In this document: one piece after another, positions 1 to 6,339 of the stretch
Layout: the number at the start of each line of letters is the position of its first letter
Numbering within the stretch: the first letter of the stretch is position 1
Assembly: GCA_031268055.1 (NCBI GenBank)
Contig: JAIRXY010000250.1
Span: 1 to 7,710, forward strand
Length of the DNA stretch: 7,710 nt
Direction of reading: 5' to 3'
Source: Prevotellaceae bacterium
Lineage (GTDB): Bacteria > Bacteroidota > Bacteroidia > Bacteroidales > UBA932
Position numbers and translations under genes: made by a program
Notes under the pieces: generated by a model
What the model was told of the DNA's origin: nothing
Databases searched by the model: none
The model's input: the letters and a program-made list of their open reading frames with translations, nothing else

Positions 1-944
1 GAAAGGCTGTGGTCAATGCGCCCAAGCGCCTCAAAGCTGCCGTCGGCGTTTACCTTTCCCAAGTCTTGCGTTTCGATAAATGAGCAGGAGTTTTGGTTGG
101 CCAAATCAATAACGTTGACGCCGCCGGCAACGCCTGCCGCGGCCGGAGCAAAAGGGTTGTGCAAATCGCGCAGGGACACGCGCATCCACGGCGGCGCAAA
201 AAATCGTCCGCCGCCGGACGAGTACGCCTGCGACAGCAGCTCCGTCATGCCGTACTCCGAGTGGATAGCCGCTACGCCAAAGCTGCTGCACAAAAGCTGG
301 TGCAGCTCCTCGCGCGGCAGCTCCCTTCGGCGGCCTTTCATGCCGCCCGTTTCCATCACGATAAGACCGGGAAACCGGAGCGGGTGGCGCTCTGCCAAAT
401 CGAGCAGCGCAAAGCTCACCCCGATAAGAATTGTAGGCTGGCGCTGGCGCTGTAGCAGCTCAAGCCGCGCCGCCAGCTCGCCGTGGTTGTGCAAAAAAAA
501 TCCGCCCTGCGGGTGCGCGCTCTGCTCCACCAACCGCTCCACCATGTACACCAGCGACGACCCCTGCCGCTCGGCGTAGCCCGGCAGCAGCGCAAGAATG
601 CAGTATTTTTGCGGAGCGCCATAAAAATGCTCAAATCCGCGCAAAAACGACTCCTCGTACAGCCGCACGTCGGAGATGTGGTGGCGGCTCGTTGCTGCGC
701 CGGTAGTGCCGCTGCTCACAAAGGTGATTTGCGCCGCCGCATCGCCGCAAACAATGCGCTCGGTTTTGAAAAGCTCTACGGGCAAAAAGGGTATTTGCGC
801 CGTGCTGCTCACGGCCTCCCTCCGCACGCCAAGGTACGAAAGGTAGCGGCTATACGGCTCGCACGCCTGCGCCTGCCTGCGAAAGGTGGCGAGGCACGCC
901 TGCTCAAGCTCGGCGGCGGTGGTGATGGAAAAAATTGATGACAT
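1..944 (-). CDS. LuxE-like acyl-protein/acyl-CoA synthetase family protein (3' end outside window)
   Basis: The frame reads down from the ATG at 944-942 for 314 complete codons without a stop and leaves the window at base 1, so the extreme C-terminus is missing. Visible motifs are the adenylate-forming phosphate loop VSSGTTG at residues 76-82, METGGMKGRR at 197-206, HSEYGMTELLSQAY at 228-241 (the aromatic-G-x-T-E motif of acyl-adenylating enzymes), and ETQDLGKV at 291-298 followed by LGRIDHS. This is the pattern of the LuxE acyl-protein synthetase family, which activates a carboxylic or fatty acid with ATP and passes it to a thiol. The substrate is unknown. No luxC/luxD or acyl carrier protein gene is visible, so a bioluminescence role should not be assumed. 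Family members in Bacteroidota are around 320-330 residues (recalled), so few residues are lost. The codons are GC3-rich. A strong promoter lies 50 bases upstream. A related phenylacetate-CoA ligase-like enzyme is the alternative. Confidence 0.85.
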   Translation of the reverse strand, partial: MSSIFSITTAAELEQACLATFRRQAQACEPYSRYLSYLGVRREAVSSTAQIPFLPVELFKTERIVCGDAAAQITFVSSGTTGAATSRHHISDVRLYEESFLRGFEHFYGAPQKYCILALLPGYAERQGSSLVYMVERLVEQSAHPQGGFFLHNHGELAARLELLQRQRQPTILIGVSFALLDLAERHPLRFPGLIVMETGGMKGRRRELPREELHQLLCSSFGVAAIHSEYGMTELLSQAYSSGGGRFFAPPWMRVSLRDLHNPFAPAAAGVAGGVNVIDLANQNSCSFIETQDLGKVNADGSFEALGRIDHSL

Positions 945-945
945 C

Positions 946-986
946 GGCTACACAAATTGCAGGCTATCCGTTACGGTGGCGTAGCC
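946..986 (-). promoter_or_regulatory. Possible alternative hairpins in the LuxE-like leader RNA
   Basis: In the predicted leader, GGCUAC (986-981) can pair either with UAGCC (966-962, five pairs, plus an inner CCG/CGG hairpin with a UAA loop) or with GUAGCC (951-946, six pairs). The second partner ends one base before the start codon, so the two folds exclude each other and only the second would cover the ribosome entry region. The pairing is visible in the sequence; a regulatory role is inference, and no known riboswitch class is recognised. Confidence 0.3.
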
Positions 987-995
987 CAAACGATA

Positions 996-1026
996 CAAAA
1001 GTACGCTTTTTTGCAGCGCAAACAAA
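996..1026 (-). promoter_or_regulatory. Bacteroidota-type promoter for the LuxE-like gene
   Basis: On the minus strand TTTG (1026-1023) is followed by 19 bases and then TACTTTTG (1003-996). This is an exact match to the Bacteroidota consensus TTTG, 19-21 bases, TAnnTTTG. Transcription would start near 990, giving a leader of about 45 nt before the ATG at 944. The promoter lies between the histidine kinase stop (1047) and the LuxE-like start, so that gene can be transcribed independently of the kinase. The start point is inferred. Confidence 0.75.
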
Positions 1027-1046
1027 ATGGCAGACAGGGAAAACGC

Positions 1047-2210
1047 TCACGAAGCTTTCATTATCACCCTTATTGTTGTACCCTTGTTCACCTCCGAGTG
1101 GAGCACAGCAATCTTTCCGTGGTAGAGGTCTTCCACCACGCGCTTGCAGAACGACAGGCCTACGCCCCAGCCTCTGGTTTTGGTGGTGTAGCCGGGGGTA
1201 AATATCTTTTTGTGCAGCTTTTTTGACGATATTCCGCGACCGCTGTCCTGAACATCCAGCACCACCCTTTTTTCTGTTTTTTGCGCCAGAATTTTCACCG
1301 TACCGTGGCTTGCGCCAATAGCGTCGAGCGCATTTTTAATCAGGTTTTCCACCACCCACTCCCAGAGCATGGGGTTTACCTTGGCGTTGGCCGAAAGCCC
1401 GCACGTGTCGTCGACCATGATTACATTTTTGGAAGCCCGCTGGCGCATGTAGTCCAAGCAGCTTCTGGCAGATTGCACTATGTCAACGCTGTGCAAGTTC
1501 TCCTTTACGCCGATTTGCGAAAATTTGGTGCTGATTTTTTGCAGGCGGACAACGTCCTTTTCCAGCTCCTGCGCAATTTCGCCGTCGCCGCCTTTTTCTT
1601 TTAGCAGCGTGAGCCAGCCCAGCATGGAGGTTATGGGAGTGCCCAGCTGGTGGGCGGTTTCCTTGGTCATGCCCACCCAGAGCATGTTCTGCTCCGATTT
1701 TTTGGCCGTGCTAATCACGAGGTACAGCAGCGCCATGAGCAGCGTAATGGCCGAGAGCTGCACGTAAGGAAAATTCTTGAGAATATTTTGCACATCAGAA
1801 TCGTCGTAGTACATTAGGGTTACATCGCCGTCCGGAAAGACAATCTGTATGGGAGGGTGAGCTTCGGCCATGCGCCTGATTTGAGCCTTGAGCTTGTTCT
1901 CCGTATCAACACGGGACGATGTTATATTTTTGATAGACAGCAGGTTGCCTTCCTCGCTGACGAGAATGCAGGGTACGGAGGTGTTGCTCGACACCACCTT
2001 GTGAATGAACTCAAAGTCAATGCCGGAGGCAAATTCGGCCTGCGCAAGCACCTTCATGGCGTCTGCCCACAGCTCTACCTTTATGCGCTCCTCTTCGGCG
2101 ACCTCGTTTACGAACTGCTGGCTGACAATGATGGAGTACGAAGCTATTACCGCGGCAAACGCTATTACAAAAAATTTATTGTAAAACAAGTATTTGATGA
2201 TGCTATTCAT
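1047..2210 (-). CDS. Membrane-bound sensor histidine kinase (orphan)
   Basis: This 387-residue protein has a two-pass sensor kinase layout. A membrane segment at about 11-30 is followed by an extracytoplasmic region of about 118 residues, a second membrane segment at about 149-168, and then directly the kinase core with no room for a HAMP or PAS domain. The H-box is ETAHQLGTPITSMLGW with phosphoacceptor His187. The N-box is VVENLIKNALDAI (Asn289, Asn293), the G1 box VQDSGRGIS (Asp322), and the G2 box RGWGVGLSFCKRVVEDL (346-362). All catalytic boxes are intact, so it should autophosphorylate and signal to a response regulator. None is encoded in the window, so partner and stimulus are unknown. 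It starts 71 bases after the AsmA-like stop on the same strand, with a stem-loop between them. The ATG at 2210 is preferred because it opens just before the first membrane segment. Confidence 0.93.
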   Translation of the reverse strand: MNSIIKYLFYNKFFVIAFAAVIASYSIIVSQQFVNEVAEEERIKVELWADAMKVLAQAEFASGIDFEFIHKVVSSNTSVPCILVSEEGNLLSIKNITSSRVDTENKLKAQIRRMAEAHPPIQIVFPDGDVTLMYYDDSDVQNILKNFPYVQLSAITLLMALLYLVISTAKKSEQNMLWVGMTKETAHQLGTPITSMLGWLTLLKEKGGDGEIAQELEKDVVRLQKISTKFSQIGVKENLHSVDIVQSARSCLDYMRQRASKNVIMVDDTCGLSANAKVNPMLWEWVVENLIKNALDAIGASHGTVKILAQKTEKRVVLDVQDSGRGISSKKLHKKIFTPGYTTKTRGWGVGLSFCKRVVEDLYHGKIAVLHSEVNKGTTIRVIMKAS

Positions 2211-2259
2211 TGAAAAAAATGTATTCCTGCCCGATTACTATTAATTGGGATTCTAAAAG

Positions 2260-2284
2260 TAGGAAAAAATCCGCTTTTTTCCTA
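2260..2284 (-). terminator. Perfect stem-loop overlapping the AsmA-like stop codon
   Basis: TAGGAAAAAA (2284-2275 on the minus strand) is followed by the loop GCGGA and the exact complement TTTTTTCCTA (2269-2260). This gives a 10-bp perfect stem that begins with the TAG stop codon of the AsmA-like gene. The 3' arm carries a T6 run, as in an intrinsic terminator, but the stem is A/T-rich and the T-run is inside the stem rather than after it. It could terminate, attenuate read-through into the histidine kinase gene, or protect the 3' end of the upstream message. Confidence 0.45.
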
Positions 2285-4810
2285 TTCTTCCTCCCAATCT
2301 ACCTCTACTGCCGACCGCTGCTTTTTGGGGTCTGCTTTTTTAGGCGGGGGGTTGGGGGCTGGCTTCGTTTTTTTCGTCACCTCCAAGGCGCTGTTGTCTT
2401 CTTCCCACTCTACGGTAACTTTCTCCTTTTTTTGCGCGGCGGGCGACAGTTTTTTGTCGTCCACCTGCTCTGCACGCAGCAAGCTTTTCACTTCTTGAGC
2501 CTCGCGCTGCATCTTTTTCCCCATATTTTTGCTCCACTCCTGCCGATCGTGCGACACCTCGGTTGCGCCGTTTTTGCTTGTAAAGTGCAGGAATAGCTTT
2601 GTTTTATTCTCCTTTATCGGGTTTTCAATATTTTTTTCTTTTCTCGACAGCAGCTCGCTAAGGTACAGCGTTATGTGGTAGTCAAAATCGCCCTTGAGCT
2701 CTTGCGTTCCGGCAATGAGCACGTTGAGCGCCGTTGAGCGCACCTCCATTTTGGGTATGGTAATTTTGCCCTTTTCGAGGCTGAGGGTATTTTTTAGGGC
2801 AGAGAAGCGCACGTCTTGCAGCAGCGACTTTTTCAGGTAGGCCGACAGCGGCTGGATGGGCTCAAATTCAAGCAACCTCCCGCTGTTTATGGTAAGGTCA
2901 ATGGTGGCGCTCAGGTCGTCGGCGTCTAACCCTTCCTTGCCTACGCTGGCCGCAAGCGTAATGGAGCCGTCGCACTTACCCTGCATGCTGCCGGGCTTTA
3001 CGCCGAAGTTTTTATGCAGGTAGGGCAGGCTCTCCAGCTGTACGCCGTTGAAGTACAAATCGCAGCTCAGCCGGTTGCTCCTGCCGGTTGGCGTGTACAG
3101 CTTTAGGTCGCCGCCCAGAGCGCCGTCAAAAGCGTCTGCCTTCAGGTCGTTGACCATCAGGCTGTGGACGCTGTAGTCCACAACGCCGGAAACGTTCTTG
3201 TAGATGTGGTCAAATATCGCTACTTCGCCGGCTTGTACGTTGAGGTGGGCGTAAATGTTAGGGTTAAGCGTTGCGCTGTCGTCTTGCAGGAACAGCTTGT
3301 CCAAATTTAGCTGCTTGGCGTTCAGGTTGCCGCTTATCTTCAGCGCAGCCGCCTCGCTTTCGCCCAGCAGCGCCGGCAGGTAGCCCTGCACCACCCCGTC
3401 GAAAGCGCCCTCGGCAGCATCGCACGAAATGCTAAGCTGCGGCTGGAGCGCGCTTTTATCGGCCAGCAGCAGCCCGTTTAGCGTGTACGCTCTTTTTTGC
3501 AGCAGCGCCTTTAGGTCGCTCACGCTTGCCTGCACGCTCAACGCCTCAATGCCTTCGCTGCTCAAGCTTTTGGCGCGCACCTGTGCGCTACCTTGCACCT
3601 TGCCTTCGGGCAGGCTTTCTACCTTCAGCGAGGCAACGTCGCCCGAAAAGCGGGCGTCGATATCGTACTGCGGCGCTTTGAAGTTGCTGACGGTCGCGCT
3701 GCCGCCAATGCTGAAGCTGCGGTGGTAAACGTCGTCGCTGCTGACGGTGCAGGCGTACGATTTCGGGTCTTTTGCATCGCGGCCGGTGACGCCGTAGCGC
3801 AGCTCTTTTACGTCTATCGCCTCCATACCCTTGAGCTTTACCGTTACGTTGCGCGCCGTGCCGCTTCCGGCGAGGCTAACGGCAGCTTTCCCCTTCAAGC
3901 TTCCGGTAAGGCGAACGTCAACGCTGGCGCGGCCGCTCAGCTGCTCGGGTGCGTCGAACGTTGCGTACTTTTGGGCTTGCTTGATGACGTTTTCGAGCGG
4001 CAGGTTTTTTCCGGCAATGCTCACGCTGAACTTTCCAAGAGGCCGGAAGGCTACGCTTCCCTTGGCCTCCAGCGTCATGTTGTCTACGCCGAGCTTGCTG
4101 CCTGCAATGGTTGCCACGCCCTGATCAAGGCTACCCTTAGCGTCAATGGAGAGGCTTGTGCGGGTATGCTTCACCGGCTTTTGCTGGCTTGATACCTGCA
4201 ATACCAGCGCCCCTTTTGCGTGCAGGTTTAGCTTACCGTCCTCTTTTTTCTCCACGGCAGCGCCCAGCGCTTTGATTTCTACCGCCACGCTGCCGCTTGG
4301 GGTATTCTCTACGCTTAGCAGGCAGCGGTTGAGCTGTATCCGGCTCACCTCGCGCAGCAGGTTTTCGGTGTTGGGCATTGGGGAGGTAGCTTTAGGGGGA
4401 GAATTTTTGTGCTGAGCTAAGCGTAGCTTGAGCTGACCGTCGCTCACCAGCAGCTTTTTTATTTTTACTTCTTTGTACAGCGCAAAGCTCAGCAAATCCA
4501 CCTCCACGCGCAGGGTTTCTGCCTGTAGCCCAAATGCTGCGCTGGCTACGTCGCTGCTCTTGCGGCTAACATCAACGCCGCTAAAAAGCAGCGTGGTGTT
4601 CCTTAGATTCAGGGATAGCGCAACGTCTACATCCTTTGCCGTAAAGTATAGCTCATTATTTTGGGCAACATCTGCCAAAACAGCCTTGACAATATCGTTG
4701 CGGTAGATGATGGTCAGCGCAATGCTTGACGCAACAAACAGCGCTAACACGCTGATTACTATAGCAAATATCTTGACAATATTCTTCATAAAACGTTTGA
4801 GAGACTTCAT
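2282..4810 (-). CDS. AsmA-like / AsmA C-terminal-domain envelope protein
   Basis: This 842-residue protein starts MKSLKRFMKN and has one N-terminal membrane anchor at about 12-36. A long, beta-strand-rich region follows with repeated short blocks of the type 'GSLKGKAAVSLAGSG' and 'VDVRLTG', typical of AsmA/TamB-type repeating-groove proteins. Residues about 540-720 (YKNVSGVVDYSV, FDGALGGDLKLY, then LTINSGRLLEFEPI and RSTALNVLIAGTQELKGDFDYHITLYL) match the style of the AsmA C-terminal domain. By family it would be anchored in the inner membrane and project into the periplasm, probably in lipid transport or envelope homeostasis; the exact role is inferred. After about 725 comes a charged, Lys/Pro-rich tail with two copies of V-x-V-[E/D]-W-E-E (798-804 and 835-841). 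It is divergent from the bactofilin gene and upstream of the histidine kinase gene. The ATG at 4810 is preceded by an A/T-rich stretch as usual for this group. Confidence 0.85.
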   Translation of the reverse strand: MKSLKRFMKNIVKIFAIVISVLALFVASSIALTIIYRNDIVKAVLADVAQNNELYFTAKDVDVALSLNLRNTTLLFSGVDVSRKSSDVASAAFGLQAETLRVEVDLLSFALYKEVKIKKLLVSDGQLKLRLAQHKNSPPKATSPMPNTENLLREVSRIQLNRCLLSVENTPSGSVAVEIKALGAAVEKKEDGKLNLHAKGALVLQVSSQQKPVKHTRTSLSIDAKGSLDQGVATIAGSKLGVDNMTLEAKGSVAFRPLGKFSVSIAGKNLPLENVIKQAQKYATFDAPEQLSGRASVDVRLTGSLKGKAAVSLAGSGTARNVTVKLKGMEAIDVKELRYGVTGRDAKDPKSYACTVSSDDVYHRSFSIGGSATVSNFKAPQYDIDARFSGDVASLKVESLPEGKVQGSAQVRAKSLSSEGIEALSVQASVSDLKALLQKRAYTLNGLLLADKSALQPQLSISCDAAEGAFDGVVQGYLPALLGESEAAALKISGNLNAKQLNLDKLFLQDDSATLNPNIYAHLNVQAGEVAIFDHIYKNVSGVVDYSVHSLMVNDLKADAFDGALGGDLKLYTPTGRSNRLSCDLYFNGVQLESLPYLHKNFGVKPGSMQGKCDGSITLAASVGKEGLDADDLSATIDLTINSGRLLEFEPIQPLSAYLKKSLLQDVRFSALKNTLSLEKGKITIPKMEVRSTALNVLIAGTQELKGDFDYHITLYLSELLSRKEKNIENPIKENKTKLFLHFTSKNGATEVSHDRQEWSKNMGKKMQREAQEVKSLLRAEQVDDKKLSPAAQKKEKVTVEWEEDNSALEVTKKTKPAPNPPPKKADPKKQRSAVEVDWEEE

Positions 4811-4823
4811 TTTAATATATTTT

Positions 4824-4856
4824 TTTGCGAAAGTATAGAAAATAGCGTTATATTTG
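4824..4856 (+). promoter_or_regulatory. Bacteroidota-type promoter for the bactofilin gene
   Basis: TTTG (4824-4827), a 21-base spacer and TATATTTG (4849-4856) match the Bacteroidota consensus TTTG, 19-21 bases, TAnnTTTG exactly. The predicted start near 4861-4863 gives a leader of about 25 nt, very A-rich, before the ATG at 4886. The site physically overlaps the weaker candidate for the divergent AsmA-like gene. Confidence 0.7.
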
Positions 4857-4863
4857 TACCAAA
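4828..4863 (-). promoter_or_regulatory. Weak candidate promoter for the AsmA-like gene
   Basis: On the minus strand TACTTTCG (4835-4828) differs by one base from the -7 consensus TAnnTTTG, and a TTTG (4863-4860) lies 24 bases upstream, longer than the usual 19-21. It lies within the 75-base divergent gap, and a start near 4822 would give a leader of only about 12 nt. A promoter must exist here or inside the bactofilin gene, but this exact site is uncertain. Confidence 0.3.
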
Positions 4864-4885
4864 ATAATATAAAAAATCTGATGAG

Positions 4886-5308
4886 ATGGGAAAATCGCAG
4901 GAAGTTGAAACGATTTCAAACGGGTTTAACCGCATTTGTGCAGGTACCACATTTATAGGTAACATTTTAGCATCGAGCGACATTCGCATTGATGGAGTGC
5001 TGGAAGGTAACGTTACCACCAAGGGAAAATTTGTAGCTGGCGAAACCGGACATATCAAAGGCGATATAGTCTGCAAAAATGGCGACATTCTTGGAAAAGT
5101 AAACGGGAAAATAGCGGCAAGCGAATTTCTTGCGCTAAAATCTACCGCAAACATCACAGGCGACATTACAACGGAGCAAATTCTCATTGAAGTAGGCGCT
5201 AAGTTTGTAGGCTACTGCAATATGGCCAACAACGGCAGCGCCGCCAAAAACGGCAACGGCTTCAAGGGTAAAGATGCTGCGGCTTCTTCGGACGCAAACC
5301 AAAAATAG
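4886..5308 (+). CDS. Bactofilin (polymer-forming cytoskeletal protein)
   Basis: This 140-residue protein has the bactofilin (DUF583) core at about 15-115. Short glycine-punctuated beta-helix rungs occur: CAGTTFIGNILASSDIRIDGVLEGNV, then KGKFVAGETGHIKGDIVCKNGDILGKVNGKI, then LKSTANITGDITTEQILIEVGAKFVGYC. The DIRIDG block is a familiar bactofilin signature. Bactofilins self-assemble without nucleotide into filaments at the inner membrane and place cell-wall or envelope machinery; the specific cargo here is unknown. The N-terminal tail is short (about 15 residues). The C-terminal tail from about 116 is Asn/Ala/Lys/Gly-rich and probably disordered, which is common in the family. No membrane segment is present. 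GC in four counted lines is about 43-50%, lower than in the neighbouring genes. It has its own promoter and lies 22 nt before the polyprenyl synthase gene, possibly with read-through. Confidence 0.93.
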   Translation: MGKSQEVETISNGFNRICAGTTFIGNILASSDIRIDGVLEGNVTTKGKFVAGETGHIKGDIVCKNGDILGKVNGKIAASEFLALKSTANITGDITTEQILIEVGAKFVGYCNMANNGSAAKNGNGFKGKDAAASSDANQK

Positions 5309-5315
5309 TCTTCTT

Positions 5316-5323
5316 TACTTTTG
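5316..5323 (+). promoter_or_regulatory. -7 promoter element for the polyprenyl synthase gene
   Basis: TACTTTTG followed by CACCC is an exact match to the Bacteroidota -7 element TAnnTTTG. It sits in the 22-base gap between the bactofilin stop and the ATG at 5331. No good -33 TTTG lies 19-21 bases upstream; the nearest is a TTCG at 5287-5290, 25 bases away and inside the bactofilin gene. If active, transcription would start at or within a few bases of the start codon, giving a nearly leaderless message. Confidence 0.5.
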
Positions 5324-5330
5324 CACCCTC

Positions 5331-6302
5331 ATGCACTCTTTCTCGTCGCTCTCGGAACGGGTTACTCATGCTATTGACAACCTGAATTTTCCGCAATCGC
5401 CGGCGCTCCTCTACCAGCCTATGCGCTATGCGCTGCTGTCGGGGGGAAAGCGCGTGCGTCCGGCGCTGCTGCTCCTGTGCACCGATATGTTCCTGCAAAA
5501 AATAGCGCAAGAGCACGTCGACGTATCGCTGGGGGTAGAGCTGTTCCACTGCTTCACGCTTATTCACGACGACGTTATGGACAAGGCCGACCTGCGCCGA
5601 GGTCGCCCCACGGTGGTAAAAAAGTGGGGAATCAACACGGCCATCCTCTCCGGCGACGCTATGCTGATTGAGGCCTACAAGCTGGTGCGCCGCACCGCCA
5701 ACGCCGACGCTTTGCTGGCGGCTTTCAACAAGGCGGCCACTGATGTTTGCGAAGGGCAGCAGCTCGACATGGATTTTGAGCAGCAGCCGTCCATCACGGA
5801 GGAGCAGTACTTCATCATGGTGGGCAAAAAAACGGCAGCGCTGCTGGCTGCCGCCGCCGCTATGGGCGCATTAGCCGCCGCCGCTCCCGCCGCCGACGTG
5901 CAGCGCCTTTACGATTTTGCGTATAGCTTGGGCTTGGCCTTTCAGCTGCGGGACGACTACCTTGATGTGTACTCGGACGCTGCCGAGTTTGGCAAGGTTA
6001 CGGGCGGCGACGTTGCGGCAGGCAAAAAAACTTTTCTATTTGTAAGCACAACGGCGGCGCTGTCCGGACAGGAGCGCGACGAATTTTTGCAGCTCATGCA
6101 GAGCAGCCACCTTCCGGCGGACGAAAAAGTGCAGCGGGTAAAGGATTTTTACGCTAAGGCCAACGCTGTGCAGCAGCTAAAGGATACGGAGAATAAGCTG
6201 TTCGACGCTGCCATGCAAAACCTTGCGCTGGTCAACGTACCGCAAGAGCGAAAGGAAAACCTCGAAAATTTGGCTCTGATGCTTCTGCAAAGAAAAAAAT
6301 AA
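5331..6302 (+). CDS. Polyprenyl (probably farnesyl/geranylgeranyl) diphosphate synthase
   Basis: This 323-residue enzyme has all trans-isoprenyl diphosphate synthase landmarks: GGKRVRP at 38-44, the first aspartate-rich motif HDDVMD (Asp80, Asp81, Asp84) followed by LRRGRPT, GKKTAAL at 165-171, and the second motif QLRDDYLD (Asp208, Asp209, Asp212). It condenses isopentenyl diphosphate with allylic diphosphates, Mg2+ bound by the aspartates, in the cytoplasm. The residue five before the first Asp is Phe75 and there is no two-residue insertion in the first motif. In this family that suggests a short C15-C20 product rather than a long quinone tail, which is inference. An in-frame ATG exists at 5274, but it overlaps the bactofilin gene. 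The 5331 start gives the usual family length and fits the -7 element just upstream. Residues 169-188 are very alanine-rich. It converges with murB. Confidence 0.93.
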   Translation: MHSFSSLSERVTHAIDNLNFPQSPALLYQPMRYALLSGGKRVRPALLLLCTDMFLQKIAQEHVDVSLGVELFHCFTLIHDDVMDKADLRRGRPTVVKKWGINTAILSGDAMLIEAYKLVRRTANADALLAAFNKAATDVCEGQQLDMDFEQQPSITEEQYFIMVGKKTAALLAAAAAMGALAAAAPAADVQRLYDFAYSLGLAFQLRDDYLDVYSDAAEFGKVTGGDVAAGKKTFLFVSTTAALSGQERDEFLQLMQSSHLPADEKVQRVKDFYAKANAVQQLKDTENKLFDAAMQNLALVNVPQERKENLENLALMLLQRKK

Positions 6303-6316
6303 CGGACGGGAGAGAA

Positions 6317-6330
6317 ATTACGAATTACGA
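6317..6330. repeat. Two tandem copies of ATTACGA
   Basis: The 37-base gap between the convergent polyprenyl synthase and murB genes holds ATTACGA twice head-to-tail, followed by AATTG. No terminator hairpin is visible in the gap. Two 7-bp copies is a small repeat and may be chance. Confidence 0.5.
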
Positions 6331-6339
6331 AATTGATTC

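Noticed and set aside
16..579. Plus-strand 187-residue open frame
   Set aside because: It lies wholly opposite the LuxE-like gene, has Ser/Arg/Pro-rich shadow composition and no recognisable motif.
1..944. Bioluminescence operon
   Set aside because: The LuxE-family fold is seen, but there is no luciferase, LuxC or LuxD gene; family members are common in non-luminous Bacteroidota.
3593..4192. Plus-strand 199-residue open frame
   Set aside because: It is antisense to the AsmA-like gene, and its openness follows from the GC3-rich codons of that gene; no domain or start context.
4807..5187. Minus-strand 126-residue open frame
   Set aside because: It is antisense to the clearly recognised bactofilin and overlaps the AsmA-like start.
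5274..5330. Upstream ATG extension of the polyprenyl synthase
   Set aside because: The extra 19 residues overlap the bactofilin gene and precede the -7 element; the 5331 start gives the normal family length.
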